Shown: one piece after another, positions 52,340 to 62,012 of the stretch
How the letters are laid out: every line of letters starts with the position of its first letter
Numbering within the stretch: the stretch's first letter is position 1
From: Acidobacteriota bacterium
GTDB taxonomy: Bacteria; Acidobacteriota; Terriglobia; Acidiferrales; UBA7541
Assembly (NCBI GenBank): GCA_003225295.1
Contig: QHYZ01000049.1
Coordinates: 1 to 64,000 of the forward strand
DNA: 64,000 nucleotides
Direction of reading: 5' to 3'
Made by a program: the position numbers and the translations under genes
The notes under the pieces: generated by a model
Told to the model about the DNA's origin: nothing
The model's input: the letters and a program-made list of their open reading frames with translations, nothing else
The model's database searches: none

Positions 52340-53350
52340 TCACTTCCACGGCAGGGAAGAAACGTCCAGGTTCCCGCCGGAGAAGATCACACCGAGCTTC
52401 GGAGTGCCCCCGTCGGTACGTTTCGGCAGATTCAACGACGCTACCACGCCGGGCTTTAGCAGCGGAGCAATCGCCACAGCGCTCGATGGCTCAATGACGA
52501 TTTTCATGCGCTCCCAGACCAGCCGCGCCGCCGAGATGATCTCCTCCTCGCTGACCAGGAGGATACTTTCCACATGACGCCGCAGGATCGCAAACGTGCG
52601 CGGCGCCAACGATGCCCGCAACCCGTCAGCAATCGTGTCGCTCGACTCCAGCGATTGCAGCGTCCCGCTGGTCAGGGACCGGTAGGCGTCATCCGCACGT
52701 TCCGGTTCGCAGCCAACTACCCGCACATCTGCGCGAATTCCCTTGGCTCCGAGACACGTGCCGCTGAGCAGTCCGCCGCCGCTGACTGGTGCAAACACCG
52801 CATCCAGGTCGCCTACCTCCTCCAGCAGCTCCTTCGCCGCCGTGGCCTGGCCCGCGATGATGCGGTCGTCGTCGTAAGGATGCACCAGGTGCGCCCCTGT
52901 TTCTGCCTGGACTCGGTCGCAAGTTGCCTTTCGGGCCGTCACCGTTGGCTCACAGAGAACAATTTTCCCTCCGTAGCCCTCGATGGCCGCGGCTTTTACC
53001 GCAGGTGCATTTCTCGGCATGACGATCCATGCCGGGACTCCTCGCCAGGCGGCCGCGCAAGCCACAGCGGCGCCATGATTTCCGCTCGATTGTGTGACCA
53101 TCCCCCGCGCCACCTCTTGTTCTGTCAGGGAAAGGATCGCATTGGACGCCCCGCGAATCTTGAACGAGCCGGTCTTCTGCAGATTTTCGCACTTGAAGAA
53201 GAGCCGCGCCCCGGCGATGGCGTTCAGGGATGCGGATGTTAGGACCGGCGTGCGGTGGATCCTGGGGGCGATGCGCGCATGCGCCGCTAAGATGGCCTCC
53301 CATGTGGGGGGTTGGTATTGGATGGATTCGGTGGATGAAACGGTTTTCAT
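52340..53350 (-). CDS. Serine/threonine dehydratase family (PLP fold type II)
   Basis: This 336-residue PLP enzyme has the lysine motif KTGSFKIRGA near residue 60, SSGNHGAAVACAA near 88, and the phosphate-binding glycine loop PVSGGGLLSGTCLG near 188, with IFSGGNLD near the end. The length is that of the single-domain catabolic type, without the C-terminal ACT regulatory domain of biosynthetic IlvA. It could be a threonine or serine dehydratase or a serine racemase; sequence alone does not settle this. It stands alone. Confidence 0.88.
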   Translation of the reverse strand: MKTVSSTESIQYQPPTWEAILAAHARIAPRIHRTPVLTSASLNAIAGARLFFKCENLQKTGSFKIRGASNAILSLTEQEVARGMVTQSSGNHGAAVACAAAWRGVPAWIVMPRNAPAVKAAAIEGYGGKIVLCEPTVTARKATCDRVQAETGAHLVHPYDDDRIIAGQATAAKELLEEVGDLDAVFAPVSGGGLLSGTCLGAKGIRADVRVVGCEPERADDAYRSLTSGTLQSLESSDTIADGLRASLAPRTFAILRRHVESILLVSEEEIISAARLVWERMKIVIEPSSAVAIAPLLKPGVVASLNLPKRTDGGTPKLGVIFSGGNLDVSSLPWK

Positions 53351-53627
53351 AATCGTCGTCTTGGGTTCGAGTTGCTTGTTAGTTCTTCACTCTTAGCGCC
53401 TTATAATGCGTTGTCCGCCGCTGTTAAAGAGGCATTATGGTATGCCAATGATGGCTCCGTTGGCTCGGATGATCCAAGCCGCCGGAAGCTCATGTGGGTA
53501 CCGGTACTTCTTGGCCATGCCACCTTTGATACTTGACCGCCCGGCTGACTCTGTTACGCTGGAAGTCCCCTCCATCACGCTCGCGACAGTACGCGCGCCA
53601 GACTTTTCCTCGCGCGCAAGGGACAAG

Positions 53628-53975
53628 ATGAAAGTAGCAGAACGCCGACAACTGACCCGCCTCAACCTACGGACACCCCTGCGCTTCCGTGCCCTTGGGG
53701 TTGCTTCGGACAAGATCGAGCATTTTACGGAAGCTCTGAATGTCTCGCGCGGAGGCTTCTTCTTCGCCTCCTCGGCTCCACTGCAGGTTGGTATGCCCAT
53801 CGAAGCGACGCTGCGCATGCCCGCGGAAGTGACCGGGAATTCGGCCCAGGAGATGCGCTGCACCGCGCGCGTCGTGCATGTCCGCAACGAGCCTTACGGA
53901 GACGGCCGCATCGGCTTCGGCGTCGAAATCGAGAAGTTCCAAGCCATCCCTCCCCAAGACCGCTGGTTGAGCTGA
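53628..53975 (+). CDS. PilZ domain protein
   Basis: The 115-residue protein is a single PilZ domain. Both c-di-GMP contact motifs are present: ERRQLTRLNLRTPLRF at the N-terminus (RxxxR) and LNVSRGGFFF (the NxSxxG form of DxSxxG). It closes with GRIGFGVEIEKF. The ATG at 53628 follows AGGGACAAG, and earlier starts would add residues unrelated to PilZ. It probably binds cyclic di-GMP and signals to an unknown partner. Confidence 0.88.
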   Translation: MKVAERRQLTRLNLRTPLRFRALGVASDKIEHFTEALNVSRGGFFFASSAPLQVGMPIEATLRMPAEVTGNSAQEMRCTARVVHVRNEPYGDGRIGFGVEIEKFQAIPPQDRWLS

Positions 53976-54167
53976 AGGGCAGTGGGCAGTTTTCTGTTTT
54001 GGTAATCAGTCAAAACACGGGCAGAGAAGGCTTCGCGGGCGGCCCAGGCTGGGCTTGAGGGTTCGCACTTGAAAGTGCGGGGTGCGTCAGCTGAGATGCT
54101 GCGCTCCGCAATCCATGCCAAGGTCGTGCTTCGCTGGAGAAAGTCAGCGCAAGGCCTAGGCTGCCAG

Positions 54168-56639
54168 CTAGGGTTTTGCGGCCGGAACGGTGACGATGGT
54201 TTTCGCGCTGCCGACGTTTTCGAACCGGTCGTAGGCTCGCACGGAAATTACATGTTCGCCCGGGCCAAGTCCGCTGAGGGAGATCTCGTAGCGTTCGTCG
54301 GGCGCATCGCTGATGCGGCCGGTGGGGGCTACCAGGATCCAATCGCCACCGTCGACACTGTACTGCGCGTGCTCGATGTTGCTCCCCGCATCCTGCGCGG
54401 TGAATTGGACGATTGTGAGCTTGCCGTTGGGCATCGGAGAATCCGAAATAGTCCCCATGATTTTCACTACTGGCGGAGTATTGTCCACCTCGAAGCGCTC
54501 GCTTTCGCGTTCTTTCTTGAGTGCCAAAGCGGGGGGATTTGACGGCGCGTCGCTGGCGACGATTTTCAGGTGGTAGGCTCCATCCGGCAGCGTGGTGGTG
54601 TCCCATGAATAGAATTTCTGCTCGAGGTTTTCCTTGAATAATTTCCATTCGTGTTCGTTTTCGCCGCGAAAGTAAACGGAGTAACGCATTTCGTCGTCGT
54701 TTTCGTCGTGCACGGTCCACACAACGGATTGATAACCCTTCTGCAGGGTGCCTTGCGGCGGCGGTTCGAACCGCGGCGGCGTGCTGCTCGGGGTGCCTGC
54801 CATGCCGGGAACGTTTGGCGACGGCGGCATCTTGAGCATCACCGTCGCCGGCTGGCCCGACGACATGCCCACTTGGCCTTGCGCCCGCACTCCGGGATCC
54901 TGCAATGCGATTCCGTCGATAACCGGCGCGACGTTGTGAGGGAGATACGCCAGGCTAACCCAATCAATACCATCTCCTGGGCGTCCGTCGTGGATGACCG
55001 CCTTCCACTGAACGAACCGCGCCGACGGCGCTTCGACGGCACTGCCCGATTTCGCGTAGGGGCCGTACCAGCCGGACCACTCGCCGCCGGGGTCCTCCGT
55101 GTTTCCCGAGCGTACAAAAAACTCCAGGCGTGGTTCATTCGAATTGGCCGAAGACTTGGCGGGGGCAGCCGGCGGAGGACTCCACCACTCCAGGCGGCCC
55201 CACTGCGAGAAAAGTTGCGCGTCGAAGGAGCGGGACTCGAACGTGCCTGCGGCTTCGTATTCGGGGCCGACCGAAAAGACTTTTCCAGGATTTGAGGTGC
55301 ACAGGAAAACTCTGCCGGAGGAATTGTGGGCGATGCCCGTGATTTGCGCGGAGCCGGACTTGGCGAGATGCGCAAAAACGCCGTGACCATCGACGGCGAG
55401 GAGAGCCCCGCTGTTGCCGGTCCCCGCCAGGAGGCGGCCATCGGAAGCAAGTCCAAGGGCGTAGACCACGTCTTCGCGCGAAGACCAAAGCTCTTCCGGG
55501 GCGCCATCGGCGCTGATGCGGTAGATGCTGCTGGAGAGCAGAGCAGGAAACGGAACGAAAGGTTGCTGCGGGGGAGTTTGGCCGGGACCCGCTGGGCCGC
55601 CGGTCATAACGGTTGGCGCGCCTTGTGGGTTGGAGATGACGGGGCTCGGAGCTTGCCCAACGCGTTGCTTCTCACCGATGGCGGAGAGGTAGATGGTGCC
55701 GTCGGGAGCCACAGCGAGGGAAGTGACTTCGCGCTTGGAAGTTTCATAGAGCACGAAGCCTTCCGCTTTCGCCATGGCTGCATTCTTGGAGTCTTTGGCC
55801 GATGCCTTCGACGAACTCCGCGAGATGCGAAGGATGCGGCCGCTGGGTTCGGTGCCGGCGATGAGATTTCCTTTTGCGTCAAAAGCCAGAACGCGAATGT
55901 GCGCTTCGTCGCTGGAGTAGAAAAGCTCGCCTTTGCCGTCGGGCCCGACGGCGAAGACCTGTCCTTTGTCACCGGTGGCGACATAAAGAGTTCCGTCGGG
56001 CGAAAAAGCGAGGTCCCAGATGTATTTCGTTTTGGGTTCGAAGAAAACGGATTTCTCGCCGGAAGTAGAGACCCGGTAAACCTTGCCGTCGGGAGAAGTG
56101 CCGACATAGAGAGCGCCTTTGGAGTCAAAGGCGATGGCTTGCGCGGAGAGATCAGAGGAATCGAAAACGATGGCAGGTTTGCCGTTCGAATCGAAGCGAA
56201 ATACTTTCGCAGGCGAACCGCCGGCAGCGTAGAGCATGCCCTGAGGATCGAGTCGTACGGACCAAAGATAGGAAGCATCCGCGTCGGCAAGCAAAGTGAC
56301 TTTGGGCGCGAGTTCGAGGCGGCCGTCGCTGCGCACCGCCACGCCGTGCGCGGTGCCTTTGAGAAATTCTTCGTAATTGGACTGGCGCCAGCGACGGGTG
56401 TGCTCGGCAAGAAGGGGTAACGAAGCGAGCAAGCAAAAAAGCAAGGAAAAAGAAAAGAAACGCGTAAGCGAGCGTCGAAATTGAACGGATGAGTGATTGC
56501 GGCGTGTGGAATTGAGATTCTTCGGAGCCGCTAAGGACGGCCCCGCAGATTGACAATTGTTCCTTAATGGCTTGCTTATCAGACGTGGTTGAGACAGTTG
56601 AATTGAGCTTTTCGGCAAGCTGCTCATATTAGTGATCAC
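54168..56639 (-). CDS. Exported beta-propeller protein with Ig/FN3-like C-terminus
   Basis: The 823-residue product has a late hydrophobic export signal (FFSFSLLFCLLASLPLLA near residues 62-78). A long run of propeller blades follows to about residue 470, with repeated units such as SVRLDPQGMLYAAGGSPAKV, DLAFSPDGTLYVATGDKGQV and SLAVAPDGTIYLSAIGE, NHL- or SMP-30-like. The last 350 residues carry beta-sandwich segments (GEWSGWYGPYA, VWTVHDENDDEMRYSVYFRG, YSVDGGDWILVAP). Its GTG start overlaps the stop of the S55 peptidase gene by four bases. A scaffold or binding role for the exported peptidase is inferred. Confidence 0.82.
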   Translation of the reverse strand: MITNMSSLPKSSIQLSQPRLISKPLRNNCQSAGPSLAAPKNLNSTRRNHSSVQFRRSLTRFFSFSLLFCLLASLPLLAEHTRRWRQSNYEEFLKGTAHGVAVRSDGRLELAPKVTLLADADASYLWSVRLDPQGMLYAAGGSPAKVFRFDSNGKPAIVFDSSDLSAQAIAFDSKGALYVGTSPDGKVYRVSTSGEKSVFFEPKTKYIWDLAFSPDGTLYVATGDKGQVFAVGPDGKGELFYSSDEAHIRVLAFDAKGNLIAGTEPSGRILRISRSSSKASAKDSKNAAMAKAEGFVLYETSKREVTSLAVAPDGTIYLSAIGEKQRVGQAPSPVISNPQGAPTVMTGGPAGPGQTPPQQPFVPFPALLSSSIYRISADGAPEELWSSREDVVYALGLASDGRLLAGTGNSGALLAVDGHGVFAHLAKSGSAQITGIAHNSSGRVFLCTSNPGKVFSVGPEYEAAGTFESRSFDAQLFSQWGRLEWWSPPPAAPAKSSANSNEPRLEFFVRSGNTEDPGGEWSGWYGPYAKSGSAVEAPSARFVQWKAVIHDGRPGDGIDWVSLAYLPHNVAPVIDGIALQDPGVRAQGQVGMSSGQPATVMLKMPPSPNVPGMAGTPSSTPPRFEPPPQGTLQKGYQSVVWTVHDENDDEMRYSVYFRGENEHEWKLFKENLEQKFYSWDTTTLPDGAYHLKIVASDAPSNPPALALKKERESERFEVDNTPPVVKIMGTISDSPMPNGKLTIVQFTAQDAGSNIEHAQYSVDGGDWILVAPTGRISDAPDERYEISLSGLGPGEHVISVRAYDRFENVGSAKTIVTVPAAKP

Positions 56640-58447
56640 CGGATTTGGAGATTTAGAGAGACGACGCCGGACACCGGACCCCCGAGAGGGATGGAAGCTT
56701 CACTGACCAACGATTCCCGCAGCACCTGGACGCTGCCCGGAGTGGGACGGCCGTCGACGACGTTGATTTGCGAGAGCGGGATGTTCGGCAGTTCCTTGTC
56801 GTCCCAGAGAAGCGTGGGGGCCGGGGCGAAGAGTCCAACGTAAAGACGGTCGTTCCGGCGCTCGCGATTCAAGAGCGCGATGAGTTGATCGAGGCCGGTC
56901 GGCCCGCTGCCGGCGCCGGCAAACGCGAAGCCACGGGAAGCGCGATTCAGCAGATCGGCGTCGCTGACAAGGATGCGGAGGGTAGTGCCGCGCGCCACCT
57001 GTTCCGGGATGCGAACGGTGGTCTCTTCCACGCGCGCCGCGCCGCGATAGGGGCGCAGCAGCACGCGGACGCGAAGAGTTTCGCCGGGAGCGGCTTCCCC
57101 TTTTTCGAGCCATGCGCTTTCAATGACGAATGATTTTCGGCCCGGAACGCTTTCGACTCGGAGGGTGATACCGTCCACCTTGGCAGGTTCGAAAGTATTG
57201 ACGAAAAGGCGTGTAAAAATATTTTGGACCGTCAGAGCGATGGGCATGCCATCGGGAGAAAGAGAATCGCCCGGAGCGAAAGTGTTTTCGATTCTAACCG
57301 GCGCATGACCTAGCAGGCGAATCTCGCCGGAAAGATGCAACGTGGTGCCCTCACCATATAGAGAATTTTGTGTCAGACCACTGAAGGTGGTGATAGCAAC
57401 CAGGAGCGGCGTAAGCTTTGGGTGATTGACCAGTTCGAAGTGCAGGGTCTTCTGCTTCGCGGGCTCGGCGCCAGAAACCGAGAGGGTCAAATCCAGCGGA
57501 ACCATCGCAGGAGGCGCGCCTAGTTTGCCGGTGACGGCCGTGAGATGGTCGCCGGTGATCGTGCCGATGGCGCCGCCCACGTTGACGATCTTGGTGGAAG
57601 CGAGATTGGAAGACAGCGTGGTGACGACGCGGCTGCGCGCCATGGGCAGCTGAATGTCGCCGAGACTCATAAAAGGGTGGCCACAGAGATAAACACGGTC
57701 GGCCCGCACTGCTGTGACCGTGCAGGCGGAGTTGATGGAGGCATCGCCCTGAACAAGAACCATCCCGGCCATGTCGCCGGCAACGAGACGCGCATCATCG
57801 GCGCGAGGCGAAGCCGTTCCTCCTTGCGCTGCGACGAAGCCATAGCCTTGTAACTGACTAGCGAATTGCTGCAGCGCGGCCGGCTGGAAGCCGGAGAAAA
57901 CAAGGGGCGTTTCGATCGGCTCGAGTGCGGAGCCAGAAGGCAGCGCAGTCCGCGTGGAAGTGTCACTGGGAGGCCCGAGCTGCCGCGGGGCGGCCTGCGC
58001 CGCAGGAGGCTGGGAGGGCGGGTTCAGTACGTCCTGAATGGGTGTGACGCCGGCGATGGGCTCTTTGCTGAAGATGCCCAGTTTCAGTGAAAGGGCACCA
58101 GCGAGTTTGCCTTCGAGATAGACGGGGCTGCCGCTCATCCCCGCGACCACACCGGTGTGCTCGACCTTCGGCCCCTTCAACTGCACGAGGATAATGGATT
58201 GTTTGGGGCCTAGAAAATTATCCAGCACGCCGATGACTTCAAGGTCAAACTTTTCCACTTGATCGCCGGCAAAGATCGTGTACGCGTACCCTTCCATGCC
58301 GGCGCGAACCTGGCTGAGAGGAAGGATTTCATTCGATTCTTGAGCGACGGCGACTCCAGGTCCCCGCCAAAGCGCGGCCGTACACGCTAAGAAGGCGAAG
58401 AACAAGAAGCAGCGAGAGTTCGATAGTTCAAAACGGACCGTGAGCAT
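56636..58447 (-). CDS. SpoIVB-like (S55) peptidase with halves in swapped order
   Basis: This 603-residue protein has a signal peptide (LFFAFLACTAALW, cut near 35). The first block, FDLEVIGVLDN to VAGMSGSPVYLEGKLAGAL, matches the serine half of SpoIVB, with Ser105 in AGMSGSPVY. The second block, VYLCGHPFMSLGDIQL near 252-267 (His257) to GGAIGTITGD, matches the histidine half. In Bacillus SpoIVB, histidine precedes serine (His236, Ser378), so the order here is reversed. About 300 further residues of unknown type follow. The stop overlaps the start of the beta-propeller gene (ATGA overlap). Its substrate is unknown. Confidence 0.85.
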   Translation of the reverse strand: MLTVRFELSNSRCFLFFAFLACTAALWRGPGVAVAQESNEILPLSQVRAGMEGYAYTIFAGDQVEKFDLEVIGVLDNFLGPKQSIILVQLKGPKVEHTGVVAGMSGSPVYLEGKLAGALSLKLGIFSKEPIAGVTPIQDVLNPPSQPPAAQAAPRQLGPPSDTSTRTALPSGSALEPIETPLVFSGFQPAALQQFASQLQGYGFVAAQGGTASPRADDARLVAGDMAGMVLVQGDASINSACTVTAVRADRVYLCGHPFMSLGDIQLPMARSRVVTTLSSNLASTKIVNVGGAIGTITGDHLTAVTGKLGAPPAMVPLDLTLSVSGAEPAKQKTLHFELVNHPKLTPLLVAITTFSGLTQNSLYGEGTTLHLSGEIRLLGHAPVRIENTFAPGDSLSPDGMPIALTVQNIFTRLFVNTFEPAKVDGITLRVESVPGRKSFVIESAWLEKGEAAPGETLRVRVLLRPYRGAARVEETTVRIPEQVARGTTLRILVSDADLLNRASRGFAFAGAGSGPTGLDQLIALLNRERRNDRLYVGLFAPAPTLLWDDKELPNIPLSQINVVDGRPTPGSVQVLRESLVSEASIPLGGPVSGVVSLNLQIR

Positions 58448-59072
58448 GAATCCTTAATAATACGCGGCGTGGCATCAGGAAGCAATGGAACCTAATCGAA
58501 GCATCTAAAATGTATCCGAAGTGCAAACGTCGCACCAGACGTAGGCCGATGGATCTGGAAGTTCTAGCGCCCCACCCTGAGTGGTGCCTATGAGCCCCCA
58601 TTGAATTAGCGTCAGCGCACCCGGCGCAGCGGCCATCTTTCCAAACGCGAGTATTGGTCACATAATCCGGCTTCTCACCGAACGGCGTGATGAAGGCTGG
58701 ATCGAACCATTCGGTTATTCGGGTTGGGCGGCAAAATTCCCGTTGTCCAGTGCGATCACATGGGAGCGCTTGTGGCCTCCATCGCCCGCCTCCGCGGCGT
58801 CTTCATGGCCGTACCAATCCCGGGTGAACATGTACTGCCCGCCTTCCGGAGGAGCGGTCCTCAGATTTGCATGCGGACGCGGGAATCCTGCCAGCGGTCG
58901 AAGGTCGTGCATGCCAGTTCGTAACCCAGAATTGCAGCCAGTCCAGCGGAGTCGGAGTTGCCCCTCTTATCGGGCATGGTCGGCATTTTGAATTTTTTTG
59001 GTGTAGACTCGCGGCATTAAGGGATTCTCGTACGACTTTCGCAATACAAAAACAGCGAGAGGAGTCCTCGCG
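58448..59072. other. Gene-poor divergent gap
   Basis: I see no supported gene in these 625 bases. A 38-codon minus-strand frame from the ATG at 58977 (MPDKRGNSDSAGLAAIL, then ELACTTFDRWQDSRVRMQI) and a minus-strand frame that covers 58715-58912 (GGQYMFTRDWYGHEDAAEA) have some coding look, and may be the two parts of one worn gene. GAGAGGAG before 59073 is the ribosome-binding site of the next gene. The promoters of both flanking operons must be here. Confidence 0.35.
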
Positions 59073-60263
59073 ATGGCGGAAAGCATTCCTCTTGGACAGC
59101 CTTTACAACCGCGGCTGGGCGAGCAGGCTTACGGCCGCGCGGACGCCATCCCCTGGACGATCTGGTGCATGTTCGCCGGAATCGCTTGCGGCCTGGTCGG
59201 GGGGCAGTGGGACATTTCCTGGCATATGTCGATCGGCCGCGACACGTTCTGGACACCGGCGCACATTCTGATCCAACTGACGGGAGTGCTGGTGGGCATG
59301 GCGTGCGGGTACATGATCCTGACAGCGACGTTCGGCGGAGACACCGCCATACAGAGCAGGTCGGTGAAGATTTGGGGATTCCGCGGGCCACTGGGAGCGT
59401 TTATCGCGACGTGGGGCTGCATGGCGATGCTGACCTCCGCGCCGTTCGATAACTGGTGGCACAACGCGTACGGGCTGGACGTGAAGATTGTGAGTCCGCC
59501 GCACACGCTGCTCTCGCTGGGATCGTTTGCCATCAAGATTGGGACGCTCGCGTTGATGGCGGGTTTGATGAACCGCTCGGAAGAAAAAGTGCGGCGGAAG
59601 CTCATGCGGCTTTCCGTGTTCGTGGGAGCGGTTTGCGTTTCGCAACTCGGGACCATCCTTACCATATCGACTTGGCCCGTGAACATGCACGCCGCGAAAT
59701 GTTACCTGGCGGTGGCCATCGCGATTCCTCCGGCGCTAGTGGGTACAGCGTGGGGTTTGGGGCGGCGCTGGGCGTGCACCCTGGTAGCGGGAACGTACAC
59801 GTTGATTCTGCTGGCATTTGAGTGGATTTTGCCGTTGATCCCGGCGGAACCGAAGCTCGGACCGGTCTATCAGCACATAACGCACCTGATACCGCTGCGA
59901 TTCCCGCTGCTCTTCATTGTGCCTGCGATCATGCTGGATCTGCTGTGGAACAAAACCAAGGGGTGGGGAAGATGGGAGTTGGCTGCCGTCTCCGGGCCGG
60001 TGTTCGTGTTGAGCTTTCTCGCCGTGCAATGGCCGTTTGCAAACTTTTTGATGTCCCCGTCCGCACGGAACTGGGTATTCGGAATGGCGTACTTTGCTTA
60101 CTTCGATCCAGCAGGCTTTCTCTACGATCCTTACAAGTTCCAAATTGCAGAGAATACGCGCGGCGAGTTCTGGACCACCATGGCTGCAGCGCTGTTGGTC
60201 TCCATCGTTAGCGCGCGGCTGGGACTGGCGTGGGGAGACTGGATGCGGCGGCTGCGTCGATGA
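59073..60263 (+). CDS. Multi-helix membrane protein with membrane histidines
   Basis: This 396-residue protein has about ten hydrophobic segments. Histidines lie at or near the membrane: WDISWHMSIGRDTFWTPAHIL near residues 47-67 (two parts), DNWWHNAYG near 130, SPPHTLLSLG near 147, WPVNMHAAKC near 205 and YQHITHLIPLR near 268. Such repeated membrane histidines may bind heme, copper or quinone, but I recognise no family. GAGAGGAG lies just upstream of the ATG at 59073. Its stop overlaps the next start (ATGA), so it acts with that gene. Confidence 0.72.
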   Translation: MAESIPLGQPLQPRLGEQAYGRADAIPWTIWCMFAGIACGLVGGQWDISWHMSIGRDTFWTPAHILIQLTGVLVGMACGYMILTATFGGDTAIQSRSVKIWGFRGPLGAFIATWGCMAMLTSAPFDNWWHNAYGLDVKIVSPPHTLLSLGSFAIKIGTLALMAGLMNRSEEKVRRKLMRLSVFVGAVCVSQLGTILTISTWPVNMHAAKCYLAVAIAIPPALVGTAWGLGRRWACTLVAGTYTLILLAFEWILPLIPAEPKLGPVYQHITHLIPLRFPLLFIVPAIMLDLLWNKTKGWGRWELAAVSGPVFVLSFLAVQWPFANFLMSPSARNWVFGMAYFAYFDPAGFLYDPYKFQIAENTRGEFWTTMAAALLVSIVSARLGLAWGDWMRRLRR

Positions 60264-61762
60264 GAAAATTTCGATCGCGCACGCGGATTGTTCTGACCTC
60301 GGCGCTTGTGCTGGCGGTTCGATTATCACTGAGTGCGCACGTCGGCAGCCCGGACGTGTATTGCGAGGGTGACGCGGGGCCTTACCATCTTTTTGTCACG
60401 GTGCGAGTGCCGCAAGTGATCCCTGGCGTGGCGGAGATCGAGATCCGGTCGGCGACCAACGACGTGCGCGCCATCCAGATCGTGCCAATGCGGCTGAGCG
60501 GCGCGGGTTCGAACTTCCCGCCGACGCCCGATCTCACCCAACAGTCCAAAGAAGATCCGCAGTTTTTTACGGGGAGCCTCTGGCTGATGGAATCGGGTGC
60601 TCTGAAGGTGCGCGTCTCGGTGGGTGGCACCAAGGGCAAAGGCGAGCTTGCAGTGCCGGTACCTGCGGCCGCACAGCGGACGCTCAAGATGCAAAGACCG
60701 CTATGGGGATTGTTGGCGTTCCTGATGGTCTTTCTCGCCGTTGGAATGGTTTTCATCGCCGGCGCGGCAGTTCGGGAGGGGAACCTCGGTCCCGGGGAAA
60801 CGCCGGCGCCGGAGCGCGCGCGGAACGCGCGCGTGGTCATGGCCATTACCACGGTCGTCGTCGCCGGAATTCTCTATTTGGGAAGAGCGTGGTGGAGCGC
60901 GGAAGACAACAATTACCAACGCGGGGTGAATATATTTAAGCCGCCTGCGGCGGAGACAAAACTGGAAAACGGAAACCGGCTGGTGATTCGCGCCAAAGGG
61001 CAGGACGCGGAGTGGTCCAGCTACGTAAAGATGGAGAAAGTGATTCCCGACCACGGTCATTTGATGCACCTGTTCGTGATCAGCTCTCCGGGCCTGGACC
61101 GCATGTGGCATTTGCATCCGCAGCGAATCGAAGGCGGAGCCTTTGCGGAAGAACTGCCGTCGATGCCCGCGGGACGATACCAAATCTTCGCCGACGTTGT
61201 GGATAAGGACGGCTTTCCGTGGACGCTGGTTGGAAGCGTGGGGCTGGCGAAGATCAATGGACAGCCTCTGACCGGCGATGACTCAGCTTGGTCCGGCGCC
61301 AGCGGTGCCGCGCAAGCAGGAGATTCGACGGTGTCGCAGCTTGCCGACGGCGGGCGTATGGTGTGGCGGCGCGCGACGGATCCACTGAAAGCGAATCTGC
61401 CGATGAATTTCATGTTTAGTGTGGAAGACACCTTTGGCCAGCCGGCGAAAGATTTGGAGCCGTACATGGGAATGACCGGGCACGCAGAGTTTGTGAGCCT
61501 GGATCTGAGTGTGTTCGCCCACGTTCATCCAGCGGGATCGGTATCGATGGCGGCACTCGAACTGGCACGAACGGGGCTGGCGGGCGCATCGGGGGAATTA
61601 CCGCCCGGGATGCCGATGGCTATGCCAATGCCAAGTGCTCCCCTGTCTTCGGAGGTTCATTTTCCTTACGGTTTCCCGCGGCCGGGCGAGTATCGAATTT
61701 TTGTGCAGATCAAGCGCTCCGGGCGAGTGCAGACCGGGGTGTTTGACGCTCACGTGCGGTAA
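60260..61762 (+). CDS. Membrane-anchored protein with two His-rich YtkA-like domains
   Basis: The 500-residue protein begins with a signal (VLTSALVLAVRLSLSAHVG), then a beta domain to about 135. Two membrane helices follow near 152-172 and 190-212. The outer part carries two related modules: one with PDHGHLMHLFV and MWHLHPQRI, ending YQIFADVVDKDGFPW, and a second with MGMTGHAEFVSL and VFAHVHPAGS, ending YRIFVQIKRSGRVQ. These HxH patterns resemble YtkA/FixH-like or copper-related periplasmic domains. The ATG at 60260 overlaps the previous stop by ATGA. A metal-binding or metal-delivery role is inferred. Confidence 0.72.
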   Translation: MRKFRSRTRIVLTSALVLAVRLSLSAHVGSPDVYCEGDAGPYHLFVTVRVPQVIPGVAEIEIRSATNDVRAIQIVPMRLSGAGSNFPPTPDLTQQSKEDPQFFTGSLWLMESGALKVRVSVGGTKGKGELAVPVPAAAQRTLKMQRPLWGLLAFLMVFLAVGMVFIAGAAVREGNLGPGETPAPERARNARVVMAITTVVVAGILYLGRAWWSAEDNNYQRGVNIFKPPAAETKLENGNRLVIRAKGQDAEWSSYVKMEKVIPDHGHLMHLFVISSPGLDRMWHLHPQRIEGGAFAEELPSMPAGRYQIFADVVDKDGFPWTLVGSVGLAKINGQPLTGDDSAWSGASGAAQAGDSTVSQLADGGRMVWRRATDPLKANLPMNFMFSVEDTFGQPAKDLEPYMGMTGHAEFVSLDLSVFAHVHPAGSVSMAALELARTGLAGASGELPPGMPMAMPMPSAPLSSEVHFPYGFPRPGEYRIFVQIKRSGRVQTGVFDAHVR

Positions 61763-62012
61763 GGAGTTCTTGCTGCTACAGGATTGCACTAATTTCAGGG
61801 CCGCTTGGTTTCTGCGTCGTCGTCCTTGCCTGATGCACCACGCCCATCTCACCCACCTCCAGAATGTGGGAATGGGAAACGATCAGCCCGATCCGGAGAG
61901 AAGTGACCGCCACGGGCAGGTCATATTGCGGCTCGCATGCATACAAGCCAACGCCTGGGGTTGCCGCGAAATCGAGAGACTATTCTAGAGATGAGCGGAC
62001 GGCCGCGACCAG
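61763..62012. other. Convergent gap
   Basis: These 250 bases between two convergent genes hold no gene and no strong terminator that I could recognise. Confidence 0.4.
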
